Source: an uncultured Clostridia bacterium
GTDB lineage: Bacteria > Bacillota > Clostridia > Oscillospirales > Acutalibacteraceae
Assembly (NCBI GenBank): GCA_947632045.1
Contig: CANRNQ010000015.1
Location: 1 to 55,108, forward strand
DNA length: 55,108 nucleotides
Direction: 5' to 3'
Shown: positions 9,182 to 17,498 of the stretch, piece after piece
Numbering within the stretch: position 1 is the first letter of the stretch
Layout: every line of letters starts with the position of its first letter
Translations under genes and position numbers: made by a program
Notes under the pieces: generated by a model
Databases searched by the model: none
Told to the model about the DNA's origin: nothing
The model's input: the letters and a program-made list of their open reading frames with translations, nothing else

Positions 9182-9209
9182 ATTATATCACATAGTATAG
9201 TAAAATCAA
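9182..9209 (-). promoter_or_regulatory. Sigma-A promoter for the surface-protein gene
   Basis: On the minus strand TTGATT (9209-9204), a 16-base spacer and TATAAT (9187-9182) form a near-consensus vegetative promoter pointing at the gene starting at 9027. Confidence 0.6.
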
Positions 9210-9330
9210 GTATTTCTCGCGTTTTTTACGGCAAAAATGTCGGTAATACATCAAAATATCGGCTTATTATTGTTTAATTATGTGAAATCGCATTACATCT
9301 TCGAGAGCTTGATTGGAGCTTTATTTTTCC

Positions 9331-9359
9331 TTGACAAACCGCTTATTAAAATATATAAT
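9331..9359 (+). promoter_or_regulatory. Consensus sigma-A promoter of tRNA-Gly
   Basis: TTGACA at 9331-9336, exactly 17 bases, then TATAAT at 9354-9359. It is a perfect consensus promoter ending 18 bases before the tRNA, as expected for a strongly expressed stable RNA. Confidence 0.85.
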
Positions 9360-9377
9360 ATTAGAGTAATATTCCTT

Positions 9378-9453
9378 GCGGATGTAGCTCATCCGGTAGA
9401 GCGCCACCTTGCCAAGGTGGAGGTAGCGAGTTCGAGCCTCGTCATCCGCTCCA
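9378..9453 (+). tRNA. tRNA-Gly (anticodon GCC)
   Basis: A full cloverleaf can be folded: acceptor GCGGATG/CATCCGC, D-arm GCTC/GAGC, anticodon stem CCACC/GGTGG with loop TTGCCAA (anticodon GCC) and T-arm with TTCGAGC. Discriminator T and an encoded CCA at 9451-9453 follow. It reads GGC and GGU glycine codons. Confidence 0.95.
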
Positions 9454-9454
9454 T

Positions 9455-9482
9455 GAAAACCTTGTCGGCTGACAAGGTTTTC
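9455..9482 (+). terminator. Terminator of tRNA-Gly (left copy of an inverted pair)
   Basis: GAAAACCTTGTC pairs with GACAAGGTTTTC around the loop GGCT, two bases after the tRNA CCA. The core is repeated in inverted orientation at 9598-9626. Confidence 0.75.
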
Positions 9483-9520
9483 AATCTATCCAAAATAATT
9501 TTTTGCTTATGTCGCCTTTG

Positions 9521-9587
9521 GACCGCAGCCGCGCCGCCTCGCGGCGGCACAACCTCAAAATATATTATGAGCGCGGTCGGCGAGAGC
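9521..9587. repeat. Degenerate family R remnant
   Basis: GACCGCAGCCGCGCCG at 9521-9536 matches the left hairpin arm of full R copies, but the loop is altered. GCGGTCGGCGAGAG at 9573-9586 matches the outer right edge. The middle is gone. The remnant sits exactly between two mutually inverted terminator hairpins. Confidence 0.5.
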
Positions 9588-9597
9588 TTAATCAAAT

Positions 9598-9626
9598 AAA
9601 AGCCTTGTCAGCCGACAAGGTTTTTT
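9598..9626 (+). terminator. Second terminator-like hairpin, inverted copy
   Basis: CCTTGTC (9603-9609) pairs with GACAAGG (9614-9620) followed by six Ts. Its core is the exact reverse complement of the hairpin directly after tRNA-Gly. Confidence 0.6.
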
Positions 9627-9663
9627 CAATAGGCTTATATTAATAACGAAAGGATGCTTTATT

Positions 9664-9924
9664 ATGAAATACGAATACACTCCGAGAGGGGTATGCTCGC
9701 AGAGCATAGTCCTTGACATGGACGGCGAAACGATAAAGAGCGTAAAATTTTACGGCGGCTGCAACGGCAACCTTAAGGGGCTTGGCGCGATGGCGGCAGG
9801 AATGAACGCCAACGACGTTATAAAGCGAGTCGAGGGCATAACCTGCGGAATGAAGAAAACCTCTTGCCCCGACCAGCTCGCCAAGGCGCTCAAGGAATAT
9901 CTTGCGACAAGCGCCGGAAAATAA
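9664..9924 (+). CDS. TSCPD domain protein
   Basis: An 86-residue small protein of the TSCPD family (TIGR03905-type), also seen as the C-terminal domain of some ribonucleotide reductases. The family signature appears as CGMKKTSCPDQLAKAL near residues 60-75, with other cysteines at Cys12 and in GGCNGN around residue 38, so metal binding is plausible. Function is not established. The start ATG follows AAAGGA. It is the first gene of a short plus-strand run of small proteins, possibly with readthrough from the tRNA unit limited by the hairpin upstream. Confidence 0.8.
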   Translation: MKYEYTPRGVCSQSIVLDMDGETIKSVKFYGGCNGNLKGLGAMAAGMNANDVIKRVEGITCGMKKTSCPDQLAKALKEYLATSAGK

Positions 9925-10001
9925 AACGGCGAATAGAGGTCAAGACGTTTTTGAAATGACGGTTCATATGTTCATATTAACGCTTATAAGGAGGTAATGA
10001 A

Positions 10002-10202
10002 ATGAAGCTTGGGAAAATTATATTTATGATAATATCGGGCGCGTTATGCGCTGTTGGAGCCGCAATTTCAGCCTGCGCCGCAGGCTCAGTCGTAGCTGCG
10101 GGCGACGACACAAACGTAATGCTGATAATCGGCATACTCGCCGCCGCTGCTATAATAATAGCGGTGCTCGTGATTTTAGGTATGAAAAACAACAAGAAAT
10201 AG
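10002..10202 (+). CDS. Small membrane protein, two helices
   Basis: A 66-residue hydrophobic protein with two predicted membrane segments (about 5-30 and 38-60) separated by a short GDDTN loop, ending in KNNKK. The start is well supported by AGGAGG nine bases upstream. No family recognised. It lies between the TSCPD gene and a zinc-ribbon membrane protein in the same direction, which suggests co-transcription but gives no function. Confidence 0.65.
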   Translation: MKLGKIIFMIISGALCAVGAAISACAAGSVVAAGDDTNVMLIIGILAAAAIIIAVLVILGMKNNKK

Positions 10203-10244
10203 CTATCGCGACCTTGGCTTTAGACATGAAAGGTATGATGTATT

Positions 10245-11045
10245 GTGAAATTCTGTAACAAGTGCAACGCCCCTATCGGTGAGGGCGAGATGTTCTGCTC
10301 AAACTGCGGGGCGGCCGTTGAGAGCGTGGACAGCGAATATAACGACGGTTATCAGAGCGCCGAGGAAAAATCAGACGATTATTCCGTTTTGAAGCACGGC
10401 GACGACAGCGGCGAGGACAATAATATTTACAGTCACTCCGCACTTGAAAGAGCCGGCGAGGGCTTAAGCTCCGCGCAGGGCGGGCGGTACATAAAAAAGG
10501 TGTGTCCTAACTGCAACCAGCCGCTCGACCGCGGGCAGAGAGTCTGCCCCTATTGCGGATACGATGTAGCAAGATACAATGACGATTACGATTCTCCGAT
10601 AGATGGCGAATACAAGCCCCCTCGCTCACCCTATTCCTCTCCCAATGCTCCCTCTGCCAAAAAGAGCAAGAAAACTCCTATTATTATAGGCGTGATATGC
10701 GCGCTCGCGGTGATCGCCGCAGCTATAATTATTTTTGCTGTTTTTTCAAATCAAAAAAGCGGCAACAAAACGCCGACCGATCCGTCAGGCACCGCCGCCG
10801 TGACCGAGTCTGTTCCCGAAACCGAGCCGCAGACAGAGCCGGAGGTAACGCAGGCTCCCGAAACAGAGGCTCCCACCGAAGCCCCGACCGAAGCGCCGAC
10901 GGAAGCTCCCACAGAGCCGCCGACAGAGGCTCCGACGGAAGCCCCCACAGAGCCGCAGCCCGAACCCCAGCCGGAGGAGCCGACCTACGAGCCGGAGCCG
11001 GAGGATACAACTACATTTGACGACAGCAATTTAATATTCGATTGA
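10245..11045 (+). CDS. Zinc-ribbon membrane protein with TEAP repeats
   Basis: A 266-residue protein with a double zinc-ribbon N terminus: FCNKCNAP...FCSNCGAAV at 3-26 and VCPNCNQPL...VCPYCGYDV at about 86-107, each with two CxxC pairs. A membrane helix follows at about 145-167, then an extracellular Thr/Glu/Ala/Pro-rich tail with many TEAP units and an acidic end. Such zinc-ribbon/membrane/linker proteins are common in Clostridia with unknown roles; a related layout occurs at 44,149 here with an enzyme-like domain. The start is GTG at 10,245 with GAAAGG upstream. The last 22 bases of coding sequence, through the first base of the stop context, are tandemly duplicated. Confidence 0.75.
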   Translation: MKFCNKCNAPIGEGEMFCSNCGAAVESVDSEYNDGYQSAEEKSDDYSVLKHGDDSGEDNNIYSHSALERAGEGLSSAQGGRYIKKVCPNCNQPLDRGQRVCPYCGYDVARYNDDYDSPIDGEYKPPRSPYSSPNAPSAKKSKKTPIIIGVICALAVIAAAIIIFAVFSNQKSGNKTPTDPSGTAAVTESVPETEPQTEPEVTQAPETEAPTEAPTEAPTEAPTEPPTEAPTEAPTEPQPEPQPEEPTYEPEPEDTTTFDDSNLIFD

Positions 11046-11065
11046 CAGCAATTTAATATTCGATT
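11022..11065. repeat. 22-bp perfect tandem duplication across a stop codon
   Basis: GACAGCAATTTAATATTCGA plus TT occurs at 11,022-11,043 and again immediately at 11,044-11,065. The stop codon TGA straddles the junction, so the second copy is untranslated. Confidence 0.9.
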
Positions 11066-11076
11066 GATAATTATTA

Positions 11077-11110
11077 AATACCCTGCAAGCCTTCACGGTT
11101 GCAGGGTATT
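11077..11110. terminator. Terminator-like hairpin between convergent genes
   Basis: AATACCCTGCAA (11,077-11,088) pairs with TTGCAGGGTATT (11,099-11,110). A/T-rich flanks suit either strand, although neither T-run is long. It separates the zinc-ribbon gene from the HD-domain gene. Confidence 0.6.
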
Positions 11111-11150
11111 AAAATATTGCGGTATATAGGGCGGCCTGTCGGATAAAGGG

Positions 11151-11651
11151 CTAAAGCGCAAATATATTTTTGCAGAGCCTTTTGCCGGCTGAGGTTTTAA
11201 AGTATTTTTCAAGGCAGGTTCTGACCGCGTCGGAGCCGAGGCCGTCCTCCTCCATATTCACGATGAAATCCGCTTCGACGAGGATTTGATAGTCGGCTCC
11301 GTCGATGCTTGCATATGTGTGATGATGCGCGACGAGGTATTTTATACGCTCAATAGCCGCTTCGGCAAAGCCGAGCTCATCGAGCATTTTTTCCGCGACC
11401 GGCGGCCCCTCCAGCTCCTGTTGCCTGCCGGTACAGCTTCCGTATTTTTCCTCCGACGGCTTTATCCCTATATCGTGGACATATGCCGCCGCTCTGAGGA
11501 TAAAGAGTGTATGCTCGTCGAGCCCCTCCGCCGCGCCTATGTGCGCCGCGAGCGAATGAACCTTGATGAAGTGGAATATGCGCTTTTTGTCGCCCTCAAA
11601 GTAGTCGGTCATTTTTAAAAAAAGCTTATTTAACAGCTCTTCGTTTTTCAT
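11151..11651 (-). CDS. HD-domain metal-dependent phosphohydrolase
   Basis: A 166-residue soluble protein. HSLAAHIG near residue 33, the HD doublet in AAYVHDIGI near residue 57 and AHHH near residue 113 supply the histidines and aspartate of an HD phosphohydrolase metal site. Such proteins cleave phosphomonoesters or nucleotides; the substrate here is unknown. The frame is open another 63 codons upstream, but those codons lie in a structured repeat. ATG at 11,651 with an AGAGGTG ribosome-binding site is the real start. It is the last gene after ftsZ on this strand, separated by two repeat elements, so it is probably not part of the dcw transcript. Confidence 0.82.
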   Translation of the reverse strand: MKNEELLNKLFLKMTDYFEGDKKRIFHFIKVHSLAAHIGAAEGLDEHTLFILRAAAYVHDIGIKPSEEKYGSCTGRQQELEGPPVAEKMLDELGFAEAAIERIKYLVAHHHTYASIDGADYQILVEADFIVNMEEDGLGSDAVRTCLEKYFKTSAGKRLCKNIFAL

Positions 11652-11682
11652 AAGTACACCTCTGCAATCTGTGGATTTTTGC

Positions 11683-11811
11683 GGGGCGGCGACCGCTTGC
11701 CCGCGCAGCGGGCAAGCGAAAACGCGGCGGGCGCACGCCTCTGGCGGGTTCGCGCTCTGATTTTTCGCCGCGTTTTCTCGGACTGCCTGCGGCAGTCCGG
11801 GTCGCCGCCCC
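11683..11811. repeat. Family C cloverleaf-like palindrome, copy 1
   Basis: Outer stem GGGGCGGCGACC (11,683-11,694) with 11,800-11,811; hairpin 1 at 11,695-11,717; middle arm GAAAACGCGGCG (11,718-11,729) with 11,766-11,777; hairpin 2 at 11,780-11,798. All stems are perfect. It lies immediately upstream of the HD-domain gene. Confidence 0.85.
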
Positions 11812-11880
11812 AAGTTCTCCCTCTCGCCAACCGCAGTCAATCTGCCAAGCAGCTTGACTGCTGCTTAATATTAGTATTAT

Positions 11881-11960
11881 TAAAGGTGGAGCGAAGCTCC
11901 TCGTATTAAATTTAATATAAATCAGCAGCTTTACCGGCGCAAGTCGGCAAAGCTGCTGAT
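11881..11960. repeat. Family R partial copy 2 (right end)
   Basis: The hairpin at 11,921-11,960 (16-bp stem with one A-C mismatch, loop GCGCAAGT) is preceded by GGAGCGAAGCTCC, a reduced form of the internal family hairpin. The left end is absent. It lies downstream of ftsZ. Confidence 0.75.
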
Positions 11961-11962
11961 AA

Positions 11963-11986
11963 CGGGGCTGTCGTTTGACAGCCCCG
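11963..11986 (-). terminator. Hairpin after ftsZ
   Basis: CGGGGCTGTC (11,963-11,972) pairs with GACAGCCCCG (11,977-11,986). It starts about 19 bases beyond the ftsZ stop. The T-run on the minus strand is weak, so termination is inferred from position and stem strength. Confidence 0.55.
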
Positions 11987-12004
11987 CCGCTTATTCAATA
12001 TTTA

Positions 12005-13138
12005 TTATTTGCGGTTAAAAATAGACATAATGTCATAGTATGAATCGTCGTCATCGGCTATGTCTGCGGCAGGCTTTTGGGGAGCGTCCTTTGCAGTAGG
12101 AGCCGAAGCCGCTCTGAACGAGTCGCTGTTTCTTGCGGCTCTGTTTCTGTTTCTCGGGTCGCGCATACTCTGCTCAGCGCCGGAGGCGAAGCCCGTTGCT
12201 ATAACGGTAACGCTCATCTCGTCCTCCATATTGTCGTCGAAGACTGCGCCCCAGATGATGTTCGCGTCCGGATCAGCCTGCTCGGTTATCATAGCGGAGG
12301 CCGTGTCGATCTCGTCAAGGCCTATCTCAGGCGACGCGGTGATATTAACTATAACGCCCTTAGCGCCGTTTATCGAGGTTTCAAGAAGCGGGCTGGTAAT
12401 AGCCATTCTCGCCGCCTCCTCGGCCTTGTCCTTGCCAGTGGCGTAGCCTATACCCATATGAGCATAGCCCGCGTCGTTCATTATCGCCGTAACGTCGGCG
12501 AAGTCGAGGTTTACAAGTCCCGGAATGAGAATGAGGTCGGATATGCTCTGAACACCCTGACGCAGTACGTCGTCGGCAAGCTCAAAGGCGTTCTTGAGGG
12601 TTATCCTCTGCTCGCTCGCATATTTGAGTCTTTCGTTCGGGACAACTATGAGGGAGTCCACGTTTTCTCTAAGCGCCGCTATTCCTGCCTCTGCCTGCTC
12701 CATTCTCTTCTTGCCCTCAAAGGCAAACGGCTTTGTAACGATGGCCGTTGTGAGAATACCCATGGATTTTGCTATCTCAGCAACGATAGGCGCGGCTCCC
12801 GTGCCTGTTCCGCCGCCCATTCCGGCGGTTATAAATACCATGTCGGTATCCTTTAAAACAGCCTCGATTTCTTCCCTATTTTCCTCGGCCGCCTGTCTGC
12901 CTATCTCCGGCTTTGAGCCTGCGCCCTTGCCGTGCGTTATCTTTTCTCCTATTTTTATCTTTGTACCTGCATTGGAGAACTGAAGAACATGGTCGTCAGT
13001 ATTTATTGCTACAAACTCAACGCACTGTACGCCCATTTTTACCATGCGGTTTACGGCGTTACCGCCGCCGCCGCCGACTCCGATCACCTTAATTACCGGA
13101 ATATCGTTACCAAACTCCTTTTCAATCTCAAACGCCAT
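12005..13138 (-). CDS. ftsZ: Cell division GTPase FtsZ
   Basis: A 377-residue tubulin homologue that forms the Z-ring. [13 protein letters not shown] at about 21-33 binds nucleotide, the tubulin signature GGGTGTGA is near residue 108, and the catalytic T7 loop NLDFADV is near residue 210. The linker after residue 320 is short, Ala/Asp-rich, and the C-terminal peptide [10 protein letters not shown] corresponds to the conserved tail that binds partner proteins. It is last in the division cluster, 233 bases after divIB. The usual partner ftsA is absent here, as in many Clostridia, where SepF or other anchors can serve. Confidence 0.97.
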   Translation of the reverse strand: MAFEIEKEFGNDIPVIKVIGVGGGGGNAVNRMVKMGVQCVEFVAINTDDHVLQFSNAGTKIKIGEKITHGKGAGSKPEIGRQAAEENREEIEAVLKDTDMVFITAGMGGGTGTGAAPIVAEIAKSMGILTTAIVTKPFAFEGKKRMEQAEAGIAALRENVDSLIVVPNERLKYASEQRITLKNAFELADDVLRQGVQSISDLILIPGLVNLDFADVTAIMNDAGYAHMGIGYATGKDKAEEAARMAITSPLLETSINGAKGVIVNITASPEIGLDEIDTASAMITEQADPDANIIWGAVFDDNMEDEMSVTVIATGFASGAEQSMRDPRNRNRAARNSDSFRAASAPTAKDAPQKPAADIADDDDSYYDIMSIFNRK

Positions 13139-13371
13139 TTAAACTTCCTCCTATGTGCCGCTGACGCGGCGTATAAATTGATCCTTTGATTATCCTTTAA
13201 TGCGCATAGCTTAAACTATTATACTGTTACCTTATAAATTTAACACATTGCCGTAAAAATTTCAATACTGTTTTACAGATTTTTTTCTGTTTTTCTTTTT
13301 TATATAAACAAAAGCCCTCAATAACGACATTTTCATTGATTTTTACGCAAGCGCAGCCGCCTTTTGCCTTA

Positions 13372-14766
13372 TTATTCATAAACATTCTCATTCGGAGTGT
13401 AGGTATAATTTGTATCATAGTCCTCCGAAGCCGACGAGTCGCTGATTACGTTTCCGTATGCGTCCGTCGGATATGTGTAGCGCGGGACTCCGTCGGAGTA
13501 ATCTGATGGGCCGCTGTTAGAGTAATCATCGTTTCCGCCGTCGTCGTTTGAATAATCATAGCCGTAGTCGTCGCTTGATGAGTCGCTGTAACCGTATGTA
13601 TCGCCGTCGTCGGAGGAGCCGTCGCTTTGAGAGCTGTCTGCCGTCGTTTCAGCCTCTGTCGTCGGCTGTGTTTCGGTCGCGTTTTCGAGATATATAGCCG
13701 GGTTCGGTCTAAAATACGACCTTTTGTTTTCGTCCTTGCAGCCCGACACGTCAAGCTCGCCCCTGTCGCTTTCGCTGAGCTTTTCACTTATTATTATCTT
13801 TGCGGTTTTGAGCTTGTAGCTTATATCCTCCGGCAGGCCGATTATTATTTTTATCCTGTCAGAGTAATTTATCGCTATCCTCGCGGCGTTGCTTAAGTCT
13901 ATCTCCTTTATTCCGGAAAACTCGTTGTCCGCGATAGCCTGAGTCACGCTCTTGATTATTGAGAGCATTCCCGATTCCTTAAACTTTATGCTTTTCCCCG
14001 GCTCGGAGGCCTTGAGCGTACACCCGCTCACAATGGGCGCGTCGAATTTGTCGGGCGTTTCGTTTGTTTTTTCCAGCACCTTGCCCTGATCGCTCGCGAC
14101 TACATAATCGCCGCCGCTCTTTATTAAAAATGCCGGCTTGCTTTCCGTAACCGTTATGAGCATGGTGTTTGGAATTTTGACGGAAATCTTCGCCTGCTCA
14201 ACATAGGGCAGCATACTCTCTATTCTGTCTTCGCCGGACTTTTTGTCGCTTAAAAAGAGGTTCTCTCCGAGCACCATGCCGCTTGCGGAAATAATATCCT
14301 GGTCGGAATAATGCTCCGCTCCCTCTACCGTGAATTTTTCACTGCGAAAAAAGACCGTAAGCGACAGCGCTATGCCTATCGCGAGAAAGCCCGAAACTAT
14401 CGCCGCCGCTACCCCGACGTTCTTCAGTCGCCTGCGGCGGTGCGACATAGGGGCCTTTTCAAAATCTATATTGTCAAGCTGCTGCGCCCTATGCCTTTGC
14501 TGAGCCCGTCTGCGCTTGAGCTCCACCTCGTCGGTGTAAAACTCATCGCCGTACTCCTTCTCGCTTATCAGCATTTTTTCCTTTTCGGACGCTGATGTTT
14601 GCTTTGCTCCGCGTTTGCGCACAGATGCGGCGCTCTTGCCCCTTTTGTTCATCGGGGGCTTTCCCGTGCCTTGCCGTCCGCGCGCGCCTTCGAGTCGGTG
14701 ACGGCCTGCGCTGTTTCCCTTATTTATTTTTTTGTTTTTTTCTTTACTTATTTTTTTCTTATCCAT
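13372..14766 (-). CDS. divIB: Cell division protein DivIB/FtsQ
   Basis: A 464-residue bitopic membrane protein. A very basic, Lys/Arg-rich cytoplasmic N terminus of about 120 residues precedes a membrane helix near 125-145 (AAIVSGFLAIGIALSLTVFF). A POTRA domain follows (KFTVEGAEHYSDQDI onward), then the FtsQ-type beta domain and an unusually long Ser/Tyr/Asp-rich C-terminal tail of about 90 residues. It belongs to the FtsL/DivIC/DivIB complex activating septal synthesis. The open frame extends into murA, but ATG at 14,766 has AGGAAGT at suitable spacing and leaves 20 bases after the murA stop. The tail is low-complexity and differs from Bacillus DivIB. Confidence 0.88.
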   Translation of the reverse strand: MDKKKISKEKNKKINKGNSAGRHRLEGARGRQGTGKPPMNKRGKSAASVRKRGAKQTSASEKEKMLISEKEYGDEFYTDEVELKRRRAQQRHRAQQLDNIDFEKAPMSHRRRRLKNVGVAAAIVSGFLAIGIALSLTVFFRSEKFTVEGAEHYSDQDIISASGMVLGENLFLSDKKSGEDRIESMLPYVEQAKISVKIPNTMLITVTESKPAFLIKSGGDYVVASDQGKVLEKTNETPDKFDAPIVSGCTLKASEPGKSIKFKESGMLSIIKSVTQAIADNEFSGIKEIDLSNAARIAINYSDRIKIIIGLPEDISYKLKTAKIIISEKLSESDRGELDVSGCKDENKRSYFRPNPAIYLENATETQPTTEAETTADSSQSDGSSDDGDTYGYSDSSSDDYGYDYSNDDGGNDDYSNSGPSDYSDGVPRYTYPTDAYGNVISDSSASEDYDTNYTYTPNENVYE

Positions 14767-14786
14767 TTTTACTTCCTGCAATCTTC

Positions 14787-16040
14787 CTACAATCTTTTTA
14801 TTGACGCTCCCACCTCTGAGAGCTTGAGCTCTATATGCTCGTAGCCTCTTTCTATAAAATTTATACCGTTTATCTCGGTTCTGCCGTTGGCGCACAGCCC
14901 CGCGACGACCAGCGCCGCTCCTCCTCTTAAATCCGGAGCCGCCACCTTTGCGCCGTACAGCTCGGGAACCCCCTCGACTACTGCTACCTTGCCCTCAAGG
15001 TGTATTTTTGCTCCCATTCTTTCGAGTCCGCAGACGTGCTTATATCTGTTTTCAAATATGTTCTCTACTATTATCCCCGTTCCCTTTGCCGTCGTCAGCA
15101 TAGCCATTATCGGCGGCTGAGCGTCGGTCGGAAAGCCCGGGAAGGGCATGGTGCGTATGAAATTTACAGCACGCAGGCGGTTTGGCGCGTCTATTAAAAT
15201 TGAATTTCCGCTTTGCTTTAGCGTGCAGCCGCTCTCCTCGAATATAGGTATCACGCTGTTTAAATGCGAGGGTACTATCCTATCGATAAGCACCTTTCCT
15301 CCCGTTGCCGCCGCTGCCGCCATATAGCTTGCCGCCGCTATCCTGTCGGGTATGATGGTGTGCATACTTCCGCTTAGGCGCTCCGCTCCGTCTATTACAA
15401 CGGTGCCTTCGCCCGCCCCCGATATTCTCGCTCCGAACGAGTTCAGGCAATCCGCAAGGTCGCATATTTCCGGCTCTCGCGCCGCGTTTGTTATTATTGT
15501 CGTGCCCTCCGCAACGCACGCCGCAAGCATTATGTTTTCAGTAGCGCCGACGCTCGGAAAGGACAGCGAGATCTTTGCCCCGTGAAGTCCCTGAGGCGCA
15601 CGGCACTCTATTACGCCGTGCTGCTCTGTGATCTCTACCCCCAGCAGTCTCAGCGCCATAAGGTGCAGATCTATCGGTCTCGGCCCGAGCTCGCAGCCGC
15701 CGGGATAGGTGAGCCTCGCGTTGCCAAAGCGCGCTATCAGCGGCCCGAGGAATATTATTGACGAGCGCATTGCCCGCATTAGCTCGTCGGGTATATCCGA
15801 TTTGTCGGCGCATTTGCTGTCGACAAACACGGTGTCCGCGTCCTGCTTGACATAGCAGCCCACATATCTTAGGATATCGAGCGTACTGTCGACGTCCGAA
15901 AGGTCGGGACAATTATGTATCACACTGCTGTCCCCTGTCAAAAGAGTTGCCGCCAAAATCGGCAACGCGCTGTTTTTTGCACCTTGCACTTCTATTTTTC
16001 CGCTTAATTTTCTGCGACCCTCTATTATCAGCTTTGACAC
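14787..16040 (-). CDS. murA: UDP-N-acetylglucosamine 1-carboxyvinyltransferase MurA
   Basis: A 417-residue enzyme for the first committed peptidoglycan step, transfer of enolpyruvate from PEP to UDP-GlcNAc. MSKLIIEGRRKLSG is the normal N terminus, GAKNSALPI carries the conserved Lys-Asn pair, and GGCELGPRPIDLH holds the catalytic cysteine that fosfomycin targets. Two in-frame GTGs exist. The one at 16,040 has AAGGGG eight bases upstream and the family-typical start; the one at 16,049 touches the ribosome-binding site. The gene sits between murG and divIB, and a family C palindrome separates it from murG. Confidence 0.95.
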   Translation of the reverse strand: MSKLIIEGRRKLSGKIEVQGAKNSALPILAATLLTGDSSVIHNCPDLSDVDSTLDILRYVGCYVKQDADTVFVDSKCADKSDIPDELMRAMRSSIIFLGPLIARFGNARLTYPGGCELGPRPIDLHLMALRLLGVEITEQHGVIECRAPQGLHGAKISLSFPSVGATENIMLAACVAEGTTIITNAAREPEICDLADCLNSFGARISGAGEGTVVIDGAERLSGSMHTIIPDRIAAASYMAAAAATGGKVLIDRIVPSHLNSVIPIFEESGCTLKQSGNSILIDAPNRLRAVNFIRTMPFPGFPTDAQPPIMAMLTTAKGTGIIVENIFENRYKHVCGLERMGAKIHLEGKVAVVEGVPELYGAKVAAPDLRGGAALVVAGLCANGRTEINGINFIERGYEHIELKLSEVGASIKRL

Positions 16041-16140
16041 AGAGAACACCCCTTAATCTAATATATAAAGACGATCGAAATGCATAATCTTTAATATATT
16101 ATGAAAAAGGGCTATCCTTTGTGAATCAAGCGCGCCTTTG

Positions 16141-16266
16141 CGCCGTCCGGCGGCGCGGCGAAGCCGCGCGAAAAAACGCGGCTCGCAGCTTGTCCTTTTT
16201 ATATGCAGCGCCTGTCCTCCGCCGCGTTTTTTGCTTCCCCGCGAAGCGGGGAAGCGCCGGACGGCG
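16141..16266. repeat. Family C cloverleaf-like palindrome, copy 2
   Basis: Outer stem CGCCGTCCGGCG (16,141-16,152) with 16,255-16,266; hairpin 1 GCGCGGC/GCCGCGC with loop GAA; middle arm AAAAAACGCGGC (16,171-16,182) with 16,221-16,232; hairpin 2 CTTCCCCGC/GCGGGGAAG. It lies inside the dcw operon between murG and murA. Confidence 0.85.
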
Positions 16267-16289
16267 TGTGCGCGGGGAAAACCTTACCC

Positions 16290-17417
16290 TTACTTTGCAA
16301 CGCCCTTTATTACGGTTTTTATAACCGAATATATTCTGTCGTTAGCGTCCACTATCGCCATCTTGCTCGCGTTTTGCGAGTATTCTCTGAGCAGTGTGGG
16401 ATCGCTGAGTATCTTGTCGGCAAGCTCTGTCACCTTATCGCCCGTAAGCTCGCTCTCCTCTATTATAAACGCGGCTCTGGCGTCGACCATAGACATCGCG
16501 TTGTGGTACTGGTGATTTTCCGCAACGTTCGGCGAGGGTATGAGTATTGCCGGCTTGCCCTGAACCTGAAGCTCGCTCAGGGTAATCGCTCCCGCGCGGC
16601 ATATAACGAGATCAGCCGCTGCAAGGCAGGCGGGCATATTGTTTATATACTCCCTTATGTCGAGGTTCGGGCAGTCGTTCGGCTCTATCCCCTTTTCCCT
16701 GAGTAAATCGGGGAACCATTTTCCGTACTGGCCGTAGGCGTGTATTATCTGATATTTGCCGTCCTTGCCGCTCCTTGCGATGAGATCGGCCGTGCCCTCG
16801 TTTATCCTTCTGGCTCCGAGGCTGCCGCCAAAGGAGAGTATTACCGGCCTTTCGTCAAGACCGAGCGCCTTTCTTGAGCCCTCCTTAGAGGCAGTTATTA
16901 TCTCGCCTCTGACGGGGTTGCCCGTGGTGACGAAATGGCAGTTGTCGCTGAGATATTTCTTTGCATAGGGGTTTGCGAGCATAACCTTTTGAACGCTCTT
17001 TGAGAGCATTTTTGTAGTAACGCCCGGAAAGGCGTTTTGCTCGTGTATGATCGCCGGTATGCCGAGCTTCACCGCCGCTCTTATCACAGGGCCGCTGACA
17101 TATCCTCCGGTTCCTATGCATATGTCGGGCTTAAATTCCCTTATTATTTTTTTCGCGTCCGCAGTTGAGGTGACGGCTCTTTTGAGCGTTATTATATTTT
17201 CCTTTATCGCCTGCGGCGAAAAGCTTCTTTTGAAGCCCGAAATTTTTATCGTCTTCAATTCAAAGCCCGCCTGCGGAACGAGCCTTTCCTCCATTCCGCC
17301 CTGCGCCCCTACATACAGGATCGTGCTTTTTGGATCCTTATCCTTTATATATCCGGCTATCGCAAGCGCCGGATTGATATGTCCGGCTGTACCTCCGCCC
17401 GCAAAAATAACACGCAT
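16290..17417 (-). CDS. murG: Lipid II synthase MurG
   Basis: A 375-residue GT28 glycosyltransferase adding GlcNAc to lipid I at the inner membrane face. The N-terminal GGGTAGHINPALAIA loop contacts the undecaprenyl diphosphate of the acceptor. SFGGSLGARRINE near residue 190 and CRAGAITLSELQVQGKPAILIP near 265-285 form the UDP-GlcNAc site. The start ATG follows AAGGAG. It is the third membrane-associated step in this cluster after MraY and the flippase-like FtsW/SpoVE. Confidence 0.95.
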   Translation of the reverse strand: MRVIFAGGGTAGHINPALAIAGYIKDKDPKSTILYVGAQGGMEERLVPQAGFELKTIKISGFKRSFSPQAIKENIITLKRAVTSTADAKKIIREFKPDICIGTGGYVSGPVIRAAVKLGIPAIIHEQNAFPGVTTKMLSKSVQKVMLANPYAKKYLSDNCHFVTTGNPVRGEIITASKEGSRKALGLDERPVILSFGGSLGARRINEGTADLIARSGKDGKYQIIHAYGQYGKWFPDLLREKGIEPNDCPNLDIREYINNMPACLAAADLVICRAGAITLSELQVQGKPAILIPSPNVAENHQYHNAMSMVDARAAFIIEESELTGDKVTELADKILSDPTLLREYSQNASKMAIVDANDRIYSVIKTVIKGVAK

Positions 17418-17498
17418 GGTAATTTCTCCTTGTTTTATGTTTTTGCTTTCATCATTGCTTTCGTTTATAATCTGTAAGCACTGCCGCTCGGCAGTCTG

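Noticed and set aside
9237..9599. 120-codon plus frame across the tRNA
   Set aside because: Overlaps tRNA-Gly and its terminator; cannot be a real gene.
11652..11840. N-terminal extension of the HD-domain protein
   Set aside because: The extra codons fall in a family C palindrome; the internal ATG has a good ribosome-binding site.
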